Assembly: GCF_963678635.1 (NCBI RefSeq)
Contig: NC_087066.1
Coordinates: forward strand, 29,269,301-29,333,300
DNA: 64,000 bases
Direction: 5' to 3'
Source: Symsagittifera roscoffensis
Lineage: Eukaryota > Xenacoelomorpha > Acoela > Convolutidae
The position numbers and the translations under genes are program-made. Shown one piece after another: positions 12,346 through 24,221 of this stretch. The notes beneath the pieces are model-generated. The model did not search any database, had not been told where the DNA came from, and saw nothing but the letters and a program-made list of their open reading frames with translations. Position 1 is the first letter of the stretch. The number at the start of each line of letters is the position of its first letter.

Positions 12346-12835
12346 GACTTATATGAAAAGGTCATCTGTATCATTAAAACACCTGTCATTTAGTAACACG
12401 GGTGTCTAACCATGTCCTCGCTTGCCCTGTGTCTAATGCTAACCCTAAAAGAATTCACCCTGAGACAATTAAAAAAAAAACGAGATAAAAGTTAATTTGT
12501 GAAAGGCTAACTTCATTTCAAAATCTGATCTAATCAATTTACGAACAGTTTGAAAACTTTCTTCGCGTCGTTCAGAGGCATGGAAAGTTCAATGCCTTTC
12601 CTTGTAGCTGGTTGTTTGAAACTTCATATTGCTGTCACCGCCAAATAACTCTTTGGCTAAGATCCAATTCTGGCTACATTAAGACAACCTTTATTGCGAC
12701 TCACAGTTGTTGAAAAACACTTTCAACCAGTCTCGCAAAAACTCCTTTATTCTTTGCAAAGCCTTAATTCTATAACAGAATCCCGAGACCTCAAACTTTG
12801 AACTTTTCGCGTTTTTTCAACATCCATCAATCTAT
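12346..12835. other. Intergenic region between GPATCH3 and ABHD11
   Basis: The 490 bases hold the GPATCH3 3' UTR and the ABHD11 5' flank. No gene, repeat or clear core promoter element was recognised. Confidence 0.4.
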
Positions 12836-15800
12836 TCACTTCGTCTTTCTCTGTTTCAATGCCGTAGCTGGCGCCCACTCTAGCAACGACTCCATGACAT
12901 CTTCTTCCATAACTGGGTCATAGAGAGTCGATATCTTGTGCTTCAAATCTGCGCGACTCTTAATTGTATTGGACACTACGTTTCGGTTCAGTTTCTCCCC
13001 GCGGTAGCCCAGACCACGGCGTTCTTTTGGGTTTTTGGGTCCCTCCGCTTCTATGGGTTCTATGATTCCGGGTTGACTGGAACCCAGACTCTGACCTGGT
13101 TTCCAACCTTGCTTCATCATTAGTTGCCTGGCAAAATCCTAAACAAATTCGTTTTGGTTGGATATCAAAAAAAACCTTAGTCTAACCACAGCTCAAGCTA
13201 ATACTCTCGTTTTGACATTTCTTCAATGAAAACTACTTCACGAACTATTGATACCATATTATTGTAGAAAGGGAAAGACAAATGGTTGACTATTTACGCC
13301 TACTCAAATCAATTTACTTTCAAGGCCCCTTCAAAAACTCTTCGCAGATTTAATTTGAAAAAACGGTCAAAATACCGCTTTGAGAACATTTTGAATCATT
13401 TTCTCGTGTGTTATTAGTATGAAACGGTCCCTATAGAAAAAAATAGGTTCGTTCGACCGAAAATTGTTGTCTTTGGAACTTACTGGGTTTAATTTCTTGC
13501 CACTGTCCAGACGAGGTTTTATTTTATATTGGTGGCCTGCTCTGAGCATCTGCTGTTTGCGCATATTGACAAAATCTTTCGCATCCTGGTCCGCATTTGC
13601 TCCTAAATGAAAGAAAGTTATGCAATTGATCAAAGCATGTTCTGAACAATTCTTCTGCTGGAGATTTTTGACAACCGTAATCAGAAAACGACTACTGCTT
13701 CTATCTTTTTTGGGTTTGTCTACGTTTCCGTTCTATGAAAAGCTTATGGTACTCGAACGAACGGCGGCTAGACTAAAATGACAATTCAAACAACACATCA
13801 TATGAAATATCGATTTAGGGGTGAGAAAACATGGATTTTTTATCAGCTAACTTTCAATATCAGCTGTCATCAATGTTATCAGCTAACTTTCAATATCAGC
13901 TGTCATCAATATTTTCCACGAAGTGCATGAAAACATTGATGACAGTAGCAAAATGAACAGCGCTGAATAGTCGCTTTTTCTTGCCGCGTTTAAACAAATT
14001 GTTTTGCTTCGAATTTCTCAATTCTTTCTTTACGTGTGAAATTCTTTTACTACTAATTCCAAACTTATGTATTTAACTGAGAGTTCCTTTAACATGGGAT
14101 CACGTTTTGAGAAAGATATGTATTCCTCGATGCTGGAAAAGATTTTTGACACCAATGTGAGACAGATTTTCGATAAATTATTGACGGATCTGGGCAAAAA
14201 AGATGAGATTATTCTAGATCTTGAGAACAAAGTGGATGATTTGGAGCAAAGAGTATCTGCACAGGAAAGGTATTCTTCTAAGGATTGCCTAATTTTGGAG
14301 AACCTGCCAATAGTTAACAATCAGGTACCGTTGTCACATCAGGTATGCGATTTTTTGGCCCAATTTCTTCAGTATAAAACTAGCCCGAGTAATTTTAAAG
14401 CCTGTCACTTGCTTGGAACGTGGAAAAATATCAATTATCCCCCAGCTGTGATAGTTAAATTTTTATATTTTGGGGAAAAAGTGAAATCTACAACAGAAAA
14501 TCTTGGTTGGCTAACATTCGAAACCCGAATAACAACAAACAAATTTTTCTCAAGGAAAGGCTTCCACCGGCAGACCGTCTACTCAAACAGTACGCTGATG
14601 ATTTGGGTCTTGTAAATACCAGTCAGAATTGTCAGGTTAAAATGTTTAAAATGGACGACAGAGGAATTTACAAATCTTTTCCCGTTAGTTCGAAAAAGGC
14701 GATTGATGATATGAAACACTTAGCGACTAAGAAATCTGACAAATTTCAGTCGAAAACTGGAAAATCTACGGAAAATTATAGTGTATCTGATTATGAAAGA
14801 AATACGACACCAATCAGAGCAAATAATATTCAACGGGCGGAAAATATTAAATCTATTCTGAAGCGATTACGTGACTCCCCAGAGCAAGAAGGAGAACAAT
14901 TATTGGAGCAATCATGCAAAAACAGAAAAACTCTTTCAGAATATGTTGTAAATCCCTACGAGGAAGGTTCATAGTTATTCATACATTTTTGCATGCTCTA
15001 TGGGGTTGGGATTGATGAAGCATACAAGAATGTTTGAGCGTGGCTTGCAAGTCAGCGCCTAATTTTTTCTGTTTCTTATTTTTGTTGATAAATGAGTAAA
15101 TTATATTATCGAGACAAGTGGGCGTATTAAATAGCAGTTTTCTTTTTTTCTTGAATATTAGATCTTTGCGATGTCATTATGATGAGTTAAAAATTCCTAT
15201 TGACGACTTTGAGGTTAAGCAACCAATAATAGCCCTTTGCGAGACATGGCTAACGGACAATGATCCCTTATCAATTTATTCAGTTGAAGGCTACCAACCT
15301 ATAATAACTACTAACAGAAAAGGTACTCGCGGAGGTGGTTGTGCATTTTTCGTTAGATCGGATTTAAAGGTGTCAAAATTGCAATTGGAATCAGATCTTG
15401 ACTTTCTAGCTATATCTGTTAAAAATGAAAAACATTCGAAAAATTTTATTGTTTTGTATAGAAAACCATCTTCTGCACTAAACGACTTTTTTGAAAAGCT
15501 AGAATCTTTCCTGGATACGGTGGCTACTTGGAAAAACCAAACAATAATATGTGGTGATTTTAACATAGATTCACTTGATGCTTCAATCACTAGTGAGGAT
15601 TTTTGACATTAATGAACTCATATGGGTTTCTCCAACGCAACTTTGAACCCACACGTGTTACATCGTCAAGTCAGTCTTGTATTGACTATATTTTTACCAA
15701 TTCTTGTTTGAACAAAATAAATACTTTAAAAACTGTAATCAGTGACCATTACTCAATTTTACTTGAAATTGATGACTTTAAAAGTAAAAATGACATTAAA

Positions 15801-18800
15801 ACACAGAGCGTTTTCCGAAACATAAATCCATTGAAAAATGACAAAAACCTGGTGGATTTCCTTTTCTTACTACATGAAAAACTCAATAAAATGCAAAGTT
15901 CACTAAACGCTGATGAGCAGATAACTTACATTGTAAACAGCTTAACACGTATTTTAGATAAATTTTGCCCATTATCTCAGGTGAATAATAAAGCAAAACC
16001 AACTTGGATTACCCAGGATATTAAAAAGCAAATGCAAAAGAGAAACATGTTCTACAAAAAATGGATAATTGATCCAACTCCAACAAATTTAGAGAAATAT
16101 AAATTGTCCCGAAATTTAACCACATCGCTAATAAGAAATTCGAAACTAAAATTTTACCAACAAAAAATCGAAAAACAATAAAAGTATTTTTCAGGCATAT
16201 AACGATTTCTTACAAAGCAAAACATCTGCCAAAATAGAAGTTGAAGCTGATGTCTTCAATCAGTTTTTCGCACAAACTGGTAATAAATTAAGTGGTAAAA
16301 AAGTCAATCATAAAATTGCCTTAAGGCATGTTAAATCTGTACCTAATTCAATGGTTTTTCAGGAAATAACAACAAAAGAAGTTTTTGATACAATTATTCT
16401 TATTAATAATAAGGGGTCTTCAGGTCCGGATGGTATAAGTAATCAAATTTTGAAACTCTCGTCGACGGTTATTAGCGAACCTTTGTCAAAGTTATTTAAT
16501 CAATGTATAAAGCAAGGAACGTTCCCGAATGCACTAAAAATTGCAAAGGTGCTTCCGTTTTATAAAGATGGTAATTGTCAACTACCAGAAAGCTATAGAC
16601 CAATAAGTTTACTCAATTCGATAAGCAAGGTTTTTGAAAAGATCATTTTTGGCAAAATGTATAAGTTTCTAAGAAAATATCGAATTCTCACAGCAGAGCA
16701 ATACGGATTTCAACCTAAAAAAAGTTGCGCTGATGCTTTATTAGAATTTACCGAGTTCATTCGGGAAGTTATTGATAAACGCCGTTACGGTGAAACATTT
16801 TCATCGATTTCCAAAAAGCTTTTGATACAATAAACCATGAGTTACTTATTCTTAAGTTAGATAAGAATGGAATAAGGGGTAAACTGAACAAACTTATCCG
16901 GAGTTATTTAACTGATCGCAAACAATATGTTGCTTTTGACCAAAAAGAATCTAGAATAGAACATTTAACATGTGGCGTTCCGCAGGGTTCTGTTTTAGGA
17001 CCTCTGTTGTTTCTAATCTTTATTAATGATCTTCCGATTGTTTGTAATACAATTAAACCAGTTTTATATGCAGATGATACAACTTTATGTTATTCAAGTA
17101 CAATAAGGACAAATAAATTTGAAAACGAAATGAAAAATATTGAAAAATGGATTGATTGTAATGGCCTGACAATCAACTGTAAAAAGAGCGTTTTTATGAG
17201 TTTCGGTAAAAATGTTGAAATGATCGATGTATTTGGAGATAATTTTCAATCGAGCTACCAATTGCCTGTTAAATATTTGGGATTAAAAATTGACAATAAA
17301 CTGAGTTTTAAGCAACATATATGTGGCATTGTTAAAAATTTATCAACTTTCTGTGGAATAGTTTACAAATGTCGTGAAGTTTTTCCGAAAGCAAGTCTTC
17401 TGTTGTTCTACAGAGCATATGCTCAATCCGTAATTCAATATGGTATTCTTATTTATGGCAATACATATAAAACTCATCTCGATTCAATTTTAAAACTACA
17501 AAAACGCATCACGCGGGCTATATTCTTCAAACGCAAATTTGAACCAATAACCCAATATATGAATGAAAACAAAATTTATTCAGTCTTTAATATGTTTCTG
17601 AAGTCTCTCTTCAAAGAATTATTTGAAATTTTAAGATGCCCCGATAAGAATAGTTTTTTTGAGTTTATCGAGCCTAGAAAGGCTTCCTCACACCCGCAGC
17701 AAGACTAAAAAACAAATTACAAATATAGCTTTTAAATCAAACGCCATGATATTCTCTCTTAAACGTAGGCTAGCAATAGCATATAATTTTGTTTTTCAGA
17801 ATAATTTACTTCCAAAAGATTTTTTCGAATTAAATAAATCAGAACTGAACCGTTTTCAGGAATCTTTTTTCCATAATTATATTTTTGATAATGAATTTTT
17901 ACACAAACTGCTCTTTAATTGATGCCCACTCTGGAGACTTTATGTCTCTGCTCTTTAAGTTCTCGAGGTGTCCCACTCGATAAGATGAAATTCTCTTTGG
18001 GTCACCCTCCATGCCTTATAATAGTATTCATTACTGTTGTAATGTAGATGGTAAATTAAATATTTAATTTTGAGGATAGCCTAGATTCGTACACTTTTAA
18101 CCAAATTCCTAAATAAAATTGAATTAAATACAATTGCAACCCCGCATAAAAAATGTTAAAACCAATTGTGTTTGCGCGTTTGTATGAGCTGCATATTTCA
18201 AACAGAATCAATTTTCAGATTTAATACATGTGTTATGGAGCGCATTCTACGGTAGGTCACTTGGAGGGGAGTGCATTCTACGGTAGGTCACTTGGAGGGG
18301 GGTGCATTCTACGGTAGGTCACTTGGAGGGGGGTGCATTCTACGGTGGGTCAATCCCGTTATTCAAGTATTAAATCTAGCCATTTCCAAAAGCCATCACT
18401 TACCCTGGCCCTTCCAATAAAGCGACATGTCTACATCCAAATCATCGGTCGTTCTTTCATCGAAATCTCCCTTGGCTTCCTCCCACAAAGCCGAGTCACA
18501 GTAGAACACCAAACCCGAACTGCCCTTCTCCCATACAAGTTCCACTTCGTCTTCGAACAGACGTTCTTTGATTCTGTCCTGTTCGAAAGTGTTCTCGTGG
18601 AGACGCTCTCCTCGCTCCCAATCTTCCTCGCCATCACTCCCACTGCTTTCCGCTTCGTCTGCCTCAGTTAACTTCGCTTTTAAAGCAGCCGCAGTGTCCT
18701 AAAAATAAGTCAACCGATCCTAGTTTAAAAAAACTTTAGTGTTTTCCCCTAAGCTAAGGAAATCAATGTCAGGCTAATCAAATCAAGCAAGGTCAACACA

Positions 18801-21800
18801 TACATAAAAAATCAGCAATGATATGAAAACCAGTTCTTTCAAAGTTCATAAATGAAGCCAAATAATAGATCAAGTTCAAAATTTGTATATATTTATGTCT
18901 ACTCCTGGAATGATGAGATGATACCAACCCTTTTTCGCTGATTTAGCTTCTTCACTTTAGCTTCCTCCAACGATTTCAAGACAAAACCATTCGCAGTTTT
19001 TGTCGCACTCTTATCGTTCATCATTTCGGCATCACTTTCATCTGATATATGTTTCGCCCCATCGTAACTGTAAGGCACACTTCCATAACGCCTGTTGCTC
19101 CGTTGCTTAGGGAATTTCAGGCCCAACTTCTTGATCAGAGAGGCAGGTAGCTGACACTTAGCAATTTCCTCGAAAAAATAAGCAGTAGGGGTGCCAACAC
19201 TGCCTATAACGAAAAATAAGCACCACTCAGTTACGATTTTCAAGCTACAAAAAAAAAACGTTAAAACACAACAAGGTTTATAACTTACCCTTTGGAAAGG
19301 AAGATGGTGGGTTCAACTCCTTCAAAATAGCCTTCGCATCTGAAATGCATTATAGGATATAAAGTTTCACATATCATGATACTTATTTTGAACAGCAAGG
19401 AACACAACTCAAAAACGGGTTTATTATTTTTTAAACAGTCGAGCAAGCCCTTCGGAAACATTTGCAAATAGATAAGATAAAAAAATGACAATTGATATGA
19501 ACAGAAACCGAAAACAAGAGTAGCACATAAAGTAGCACATAAAGTTCCGACCACGTTCCTCAACAACTTAAAAGAGCAATTGATTAGAGGAAATAGATGA
19601 AACTAACTTTTTTTTCGTTTCGAATTTTTGCTCTTATTTGTACGTGATATGATGAAAAGAACTAGACAAAAGCTTAGAGCGTTAGTAAATTAGACATTTT
19701 TCTTCAAAAGTTAATGCTAAAAAATCAAATTTCAAACGACACAATGCGAGGCGAGTAAGCCAATATAAAAAAAGCCCGAACAAACATTTTGAGAAAAATA
19801 TAAGGTAAATAATAAAAATTAGATTTGGTTTAGAACCAACAAACACACATTTCGAATGAAACGGGAATTTAAAATTAAGATGAGCTCCCTTTTTCAGCAA
19901 AAAACGCCCTTCAACTCTGAGCGCCAAAACAACAGAAACGAAGCGGTGCTTCGCACCACCGTGATTGAAAACTTGATTCAACAGCAATATTACTAAAAAA
20001 CAACAGACCAAAATATTTACGGGCGAAACTTCGAAATTCCTAGTCTGATATAAATCAAAAAATATTTTAACTACTGATTATATTTTACAAGACCACAATA
20101 AAAACGTATTGAATACAATCAATGAAAATAGAACTTGAAAAGCATAGTTCGAGAAAACTTAGCCGAATGAATGTTGGCCGAAAACCAGAGAGAAAAACTT
20201 AAGGTAAACAAAAACGACATTAGTAAAACTAGCCGGCGGAAAATAGCTTTAGTTGCTTCTGCAAAACGATATGAAGTATGCCTTTACTTTGAAAAAAGTT
20301 TCGGAACAAACTTATGGATATATACCAATCAGCAAACTGAAACACGTGTCTAAGTAAGACTTGAGATTTAACGGAAAAAAATGATGGGAAAATTCAGGCT
20401 CGTGAATTTTCTTCCACTAAAAAAACTTGTGGAAATCAAAAGTAAAAATAAACTTCAATGAGAATTGAAAAATTGTACAGAAGCGAAGCTGAGCTTCGCG
20501 ACACTTGCGAAACAGGAGTAGAAACAGCTTGACTTCAAAAGATGTGACCATATAAAAAAGAAACCGAAAAACAAAAAAGTAAGGTTCGTTCATGCATAAA
20601 TTTAATTAAACTTTTAAGAGAAGTTTCTTAATGGCTCGAGCTGGAGGAATTTTTCAGAAATAAAACATTGCTTATGGATCGTTTTTGACATTTTTTTTAC
20701 TTGGGTTTATGGATCGAATGATGTCTGGATGGATCGATTGATGGATGGATAGCTCGGTGAATTGAAGGATGCATGTATGGAGGGTTGGCGGTAAATGGCC
20801 GGATGGATGGCTGGCTGAATGAATAGATGGGTTGGTGGAAGGCCGCACTGATAGTTGAACGGATGGCTCGACAGATAACCAATCGATGCCTAGAGAGCTT
20901 AATAGCTAGTCGAATGGCTGAGAAGGAAGATGGATGCCTGGATCGATGAATGGATGGTTGGATCGACAGATGGCTGGTTGGAATGATTGATGGATCAATG
21001 AAATACTGGACAAATCTACCGATAGATAACTGGGATGGATGGATGACCTCATCGATCGATGCAGTCCTGAATGGATGGCAGGATGCATGGACTGATGGAT
21101 GGAGGTCAGGTCGAAAGAATGGACGGCTGGAGTGCTATAAGGATGGCAGGTCATAAGATTAATTGGACGGATCGGGGGCTTGATGGATGACTGAATGGAT
21201 AGCTGGATGGATGGATGAATATATGGATGACTGGTGGATTTATGGATGAAACGATAGATGGGTGGCTGGAAGCATGGGTTGGTTGCCAGGTTGGCTTCAG
21301 GAATGGATGGCTAAAAGAATGGATGAGGCGCTCACTGGATTCCTCGATGAATAGATTGCTGGATAGATGATTAAATGGTGGGTTGGACGGACAGACAGCC
21401 AAATTTGTGGCTAGATGGGTGACAGGGTGAATGAACGGATAGATGGCTGGATGTTTGGCAAAGATGACTGGGTCGCTGAAGAGATGGTTTCTTGTATGGC
21501 GGCATGGATTATTATTTGGACAGATGGCCAAATCGATGGATCATTGAACGGATTGACGGGGGGCTGCAGGGCTATATAAATGACCGGATGGATCCTTACG
21601 ACTGCTCGAAATCTTCTGGATATACTTTTACGATTAGTAGTAGTAGTAGTAGTAGGGCTTTTGTGCTCGTAGCACAAGGGGTTTCCCCCTGTCAGTTTTT
21701 CGTTCTATAGTGAAGTTTTACTTCTACAGTCATTCATTGTGCAATCGCAAGAAATTCTCCATGTGCACTTGTTCATTTGTTCGTAGTCCTTCTCAAATTT

Positions 21801-23877
21801 TCTCCAAAATAACCACAATATTCGCTTCTTCAGTCTGCTTGTTTCTCTCACGTCAATTTTGATCACATTCGCTAGCCGACATGTTTGGTAAAAGAATTCG
21901 TCCTCCAAAAATTTCTTTTTCGGCCTCTCGAGCTGAAACATACAACCGCGCGAGGAACAGGAATACGATGGAACATTCAACATCGTAATTTTTCGATAAA
22001 ATTTTGACAGCAACAGAAGGTTGTTGATCTGTATTTACATTCTGTTGCTGTTCTGTTGATTGGTACGATGTTGATATTCCATGCAGCTGGAGAATTGGAT
22101 GTTGGTGCCTCTTATGCAGAGATTCTAACTGCAGACTGCCTCCTGTCAACGCCCATCCCAGACTTGACATAACGTCCACCTGACTGTATCTCATACTTCA
22201 TTACTGACTCTGACTCTTGACGGGCCAACGGCCGCTCAACCTTTGGTTGTAAAGCTACAATAATTATAATAATTATTACATTAGTGTATTGTCCTGCTTT
22301 GCCTTGCCCGCATCCTCCTTGCCGCTACCCCTGCTCTTAACCTCCCCTACCTCCTACTTACATAGCTACAGCCTTACATTTGGCCTTTTGAAATGGCCTT
22401 GCAATCATGAATTTTAAAACTGGAAAAATTTCTTAATCATTGCAATATATGATACCGCTAACGTGCAAAACTTCTTAATTGTTGGAAAACTTAAACGTGA
22501 GACATGAAAGAAAAAAAAAAAAAAAAAGATAATGAATACTACTTAACTTGAAGGCATTTATATTTAAAAATATCTCTTATGGGAACATAAATGAATAAAT
22601 AAGATAACAAAATTTACTTTGATTTTGCGGTTTAATATATGAAAGAAACAGAAACAAGAGACTTTTTTGAAAATAAGAAATATATGGCCTTAAAACTCTA
22701 CGAATTTCAAAAATAATTTATGATTGACAGTTTTTGATAAAATTAACCCAATTTGAGGAAAAAACTGGAGTGTTAGGTAAAATTTGTACTGCGCTGGTAA
22801 CTTAAAAAACTAAATTCAATTTACCAAACTCGAAATCGATCACCTATGCTTGCGCCATTTCGATCCCACTGCGGTCACGGTTGGAAGGGTCCCATTATCA
22901 TCCGCCTCCTCAACGTCGGACCGGCTGCGGCAAACTGGATAATTTCTATCTCCCTCAGAGAAAAAAGGCCACATGTTGAATGACTGGAGCTGGGCCGACG
23001 GGTCGCAAAAAAATTTGCGCCAATTCAAACTTCGTAAATGAAGAGCGAAAGAGCATGAATTGAACTCAAAAAGTGAATATATAGCAAAGGGTATTCCTAT
23101 ACGATTCTGCAAACAGAGAAAAAAAACGTCACTACATTGCTAAAAACTATCCGAAGTGAATTGCTAACTGTGTCCTTTTCTAACCCCCTTAATTTTGAAC
23201 CGTACATTTGAGCTTTCGTGGAGCGTAACTCAGTTTTACAATCTACCCAGTTCTGGTCCGCGTAATAGGCGACAGAGAGTCTTCTCTGTAGTGTTCTTGA
23301 ACCTGCAGAAGAGACTAACATGTAGTCTCATCAAGTGAATCTACCCTGTGACGGTAATTTTTGTATCTTTAATTTTAAGCTAGCCTTGAGACATACTTTT
23401 CCGTGTGAAAAATATAGCTTATACATCCATGCAAAATTTAGTCTTTTTAATCTATTTTGACTGTTCCAATTTTTGCAACGCTCTTTATTTAAATAGACAC
23501 AGCTATTACACAGCTGAAACGTCTTCAATTCTTTGCATTGATAAAATTTATGTATTGAATGGCTTACCCTCAATGTCGCTTTCTAAGCCCCTTGCTTTCA
23601 GAAATTTTGAAACCTCTGAGACGTATATTTGAACTTTCGTGGTGCGTAATTCATTTTTACAATCTATCCAGTTCTGGTCCGCGTAATAGGCGATAAAGTC
23701 TTCTACATAGTGTTCTTGAACCTCTAGAGGAGACCAACATGTAGTCTCATCAAGTGAATCTACCCTGTGACGATAATGAAAGCAAGTAAATCGACCCGAC
23801 TCCAGAAAATGCGAAAAAAAGTTTCGTAAATCAGCTGTGCGCAAGTCCGATGGTATATTTGAGACTATAACCAGCAT
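12836..23877 (-). CDS. GPATCH3: G-patch domain-containing protein 3, complete, 6 exons
   Basis: GPATCH3 is a G-patch protein; in vertebrates it is tied to transcriptional and antiviral-signalling regulation. Exons are 23877-23568, 19339-19289, 19203-18929, 18698-18404, 13602-13484 and 13138-12836. All introns are GT-AG (the donor at 18929 is GTTGGT), phases match, and the sum is 450 aa. The N-terminus is the RRM-like fold of this family (LVIVSNIPSDLRTADLRNFF, then CFHYRHR). ELNPP and GSVGTPTAYFFEEI follow in exons 2-3, then RRYGSVPYSYDG and the acidic block. LFEDEVELVWEKGSSGLVFY and EGDFDERTTDDLDVDMSLYW are in exon 4, and DAKDFVNMR in exon 5. The G-patch (MKQGWKPGQSLG, then RRGLGYRGEKL) lies at about 355-395. 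An acceptor-like CAG sits just before the start codon, so a 5' UTR intron is possible. Intron 4 carries an antisense LINE. Intron 1 carries a minisatellite and a dead copy of part of exon 1. Confidence 0.94.
13841..13912 (+). repeat. 36-bp tandem duplication at the LINE 5' side
   Basis: TATCAGCTAACTTTCAATAT starts at 13841 and again at 13877, followed both times by CAGCTGTCATCAAT. Two units of 36 bp just upstream of LINE ORF1 look like 5' UTR/promoter repeats of the element. Confidence 0.7.
14067..14974 (+). pseudogene. LINE ORF1, coiled coil plus RRM-like RNA-binding protein, one frameshift
   Basis: This corresponds to L1-type ORF1p, the RNA-binding chaperone that coats the element RNA. The first segment (14067 on) has a heptad-like region (KDEIILDLENKVDDLEQRVS) followed by an RRM-like stretch (DCLILENLPIVNN... 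FKACHLLG... PPAVIVKFLYF). Near 14480 the frame shifts by one base, and the second segment continues with the C-terminal domain (LANIRNPNNNKQIFLKERLP, then PADRLLKQYADDLGL). Both segments match successive parts of one protein, so a single indel broke the ORF. A basic, hydrophilic tail ends at 14974. Confidence 0.75.
15092..17922 (+). pseudogene. LINE ORF2, APE endonuclease plus reverse transcriptase, several frameshifts
   Basis: ORF2 would nick target DNA and reverse-transcribe the element RNA. A plausible ATG is at 15092 (MSKLYYRDKW), with a frameshift before the endonuclease. APE motifs seen are LNIRSLRCHYDEL, IALCETWL, GGGCAFFVR and IICGDFNID. The RT covers 16400-17300: GPDGISNQILKLSS, SYRPISLLNSISKVFEKII, ILTAEQYGFQ, then after a frameshift FDTINHELL, CGVPQGSVLGPLLFLIFIND and VLYADDTTLCYSS, and LPVKYLGLKIDNKLSF. 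The reading frame changes near 15605, between 16181 and 16351, near 16830 and near 17680, so the copy is dead. The C-terminal segment ends at 17922. Confidence 0.85.
18242..18360 (+). repeat. 31-bp tandem repeat, about four units
   Basis: The word GCATTCTACGGT begins at 18242, 18273, 18304 and 18335, an exact 31-bp period. Each full unit continues AGGTCACTTGGAGGGG. The last unit is diverged (GTGGGTCAATCCC). It starts about 110 bp after the LINE 3' end, inside GPATCH3 intron 4. The G runs recur once per unit. Confidence 0.95.
20697..21610. repeat. Degenerate GGAT/TGGA minisatellite, about 0.9 kb
   Basis: The stretch is dominated by GGATGGATGG and TGGATGGCTG-like words with frequent substitutions. 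All short ORFs here are repeat translations (strings of HPSIHPAIHPS on the minus strand). It lies in GPATCH3 intron 1. No regular higher-order period is obvious by eye. Confidence 0.9.
21635..21655 (+). repeat. (TAG)n microsatellite
   Basis: Seven consecutive TAG/AGT units lie directly after the GGAT minisatellite. Confidence 0.9.
22505..22528 (+). repeat. Poly(A) run
   Basis: A long uninterrupted A run in GPATCH3 intron 1, not followed by a recognisable retroelement. Confidence 0.6.
23168..23357 (-). pseudogene. Inactivated partial duplicate of GPATCH3 exon 1
   Basis: The segment 23208-23357 matches 23628-23777 of GPATCH3 exon 1 at a constant 420-bp offset, including the part encoding YRHRVDSLDETTC and YYADQNW. 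Similarity continues with indels towards 23168. The copy is dead in three ways. The TGG codon after TTC is TAG. A frameshift precedes YYADQNW. The splice donor GGGTAAGC is changed (ACAGTTAGC). The 5' half of the exon with the start codon is absent. It is therefore a tandem partial exon duplication inside intron 1 and not an alternative exon. Confidence 0.88.
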
Positions 23878-24092
23878 GTATCTGAAAAAAAAAGTGAGTT
23901 CCTTTGAGATTCGAGCACTGAACTGTAAAACTCGTCCGGAAATTAAACAGCGAACAGCGACGTAAAGCGGAAAAAGTCACTAAGGACGACTGCCGACGCC
24001 AGATCCTTACTTTTTACGTCAAAACACCAGTTGTTTCAAATTCGAGTCCGTTTGAATATGTAACTCCATCAAACTCGAAGCAATTAAACTAT

Positions 24093-24157
24093 TAATGTAC
24101 TCGTATCAATTAGGCTCTTTTAGCCTAATTGTTGTGATAAACTTGTTAAATAGTTTC
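24093..24157 (+). repeat. Left flanking direct repeat of copy A, with a 10-bp hairpin
   Basis: The words AATGTACTCGTATC and GCCTAATTGTTGTGATAAAC (then TTGTTAAATAG) occur here and again, further apart, at 27479-27580 after copy A. Within it CAATTAGGCT (24107-24116) and AGCCTAATTG (24122-24131) form a perfect 10-bp stem with a 5-base loop. The left version looks like an internally deleted form of the right one. Confidence 0.8.
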
Positions 24158-24221
24158 CGAGGTCGAATGTCACAAACGTCTCAAGACCCCTCTGGATTGT
24201 GAACTCAGACGTCCCAGCAAG

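Larger units (their letters stand above)
13750..18130 (+). mobile_element. LINE of the Jockey/CR1/L2 group, antisense in GPATCH3 intron 4
   Basis: A nearly full-length two-ORF non-LTR retrotransposon fills the 4.8-kb intron between GPATCH3 exons 5 and 4, in the opposite orientation. It has an L1-type ORF1, an APE-type endonuclease and an RT with a YADD box. The 3' end is AT-rich with short repeats (AATTGAATTAAATACAATTG) as in CR1/L2-like elements, not a poly(A). Boundaries are approximate and I could not define a target-site duplication. The exact clade cannot be assigned by eye. Confidence 0.85.

Noticed and set aside
18333-18671. 112-aa plus-strand ORF
   Set aside because: It is the antisense shadow of GPATCH3 exon 4, whose minus-strand frame is conserved and correctly spliced.
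20697-21710. Overlapping ORFs of 60-126 aa on both strands rich in His, Pro, Ser, Ile or Trp, Asp, Gly
   Set aside because: They are translations of the degenerate GGAT minisatellite and have no independent support.
21705-22194. Two overlapping minus-strand ORFs (102 and 113 aa) with an acceptor-like CAG
   Set aside because: No recognisable domain. GPATCH3 exon 1 joins exon 2 directly in phase, so no extra exon is needed here.
22840-23112. 90-aa minus-strand ORF in somewhat GC-richer sequence
   Set aside because: It does not fit GPATCH3 and shows no family motif or clean splice sites; I could not support it as an exon.
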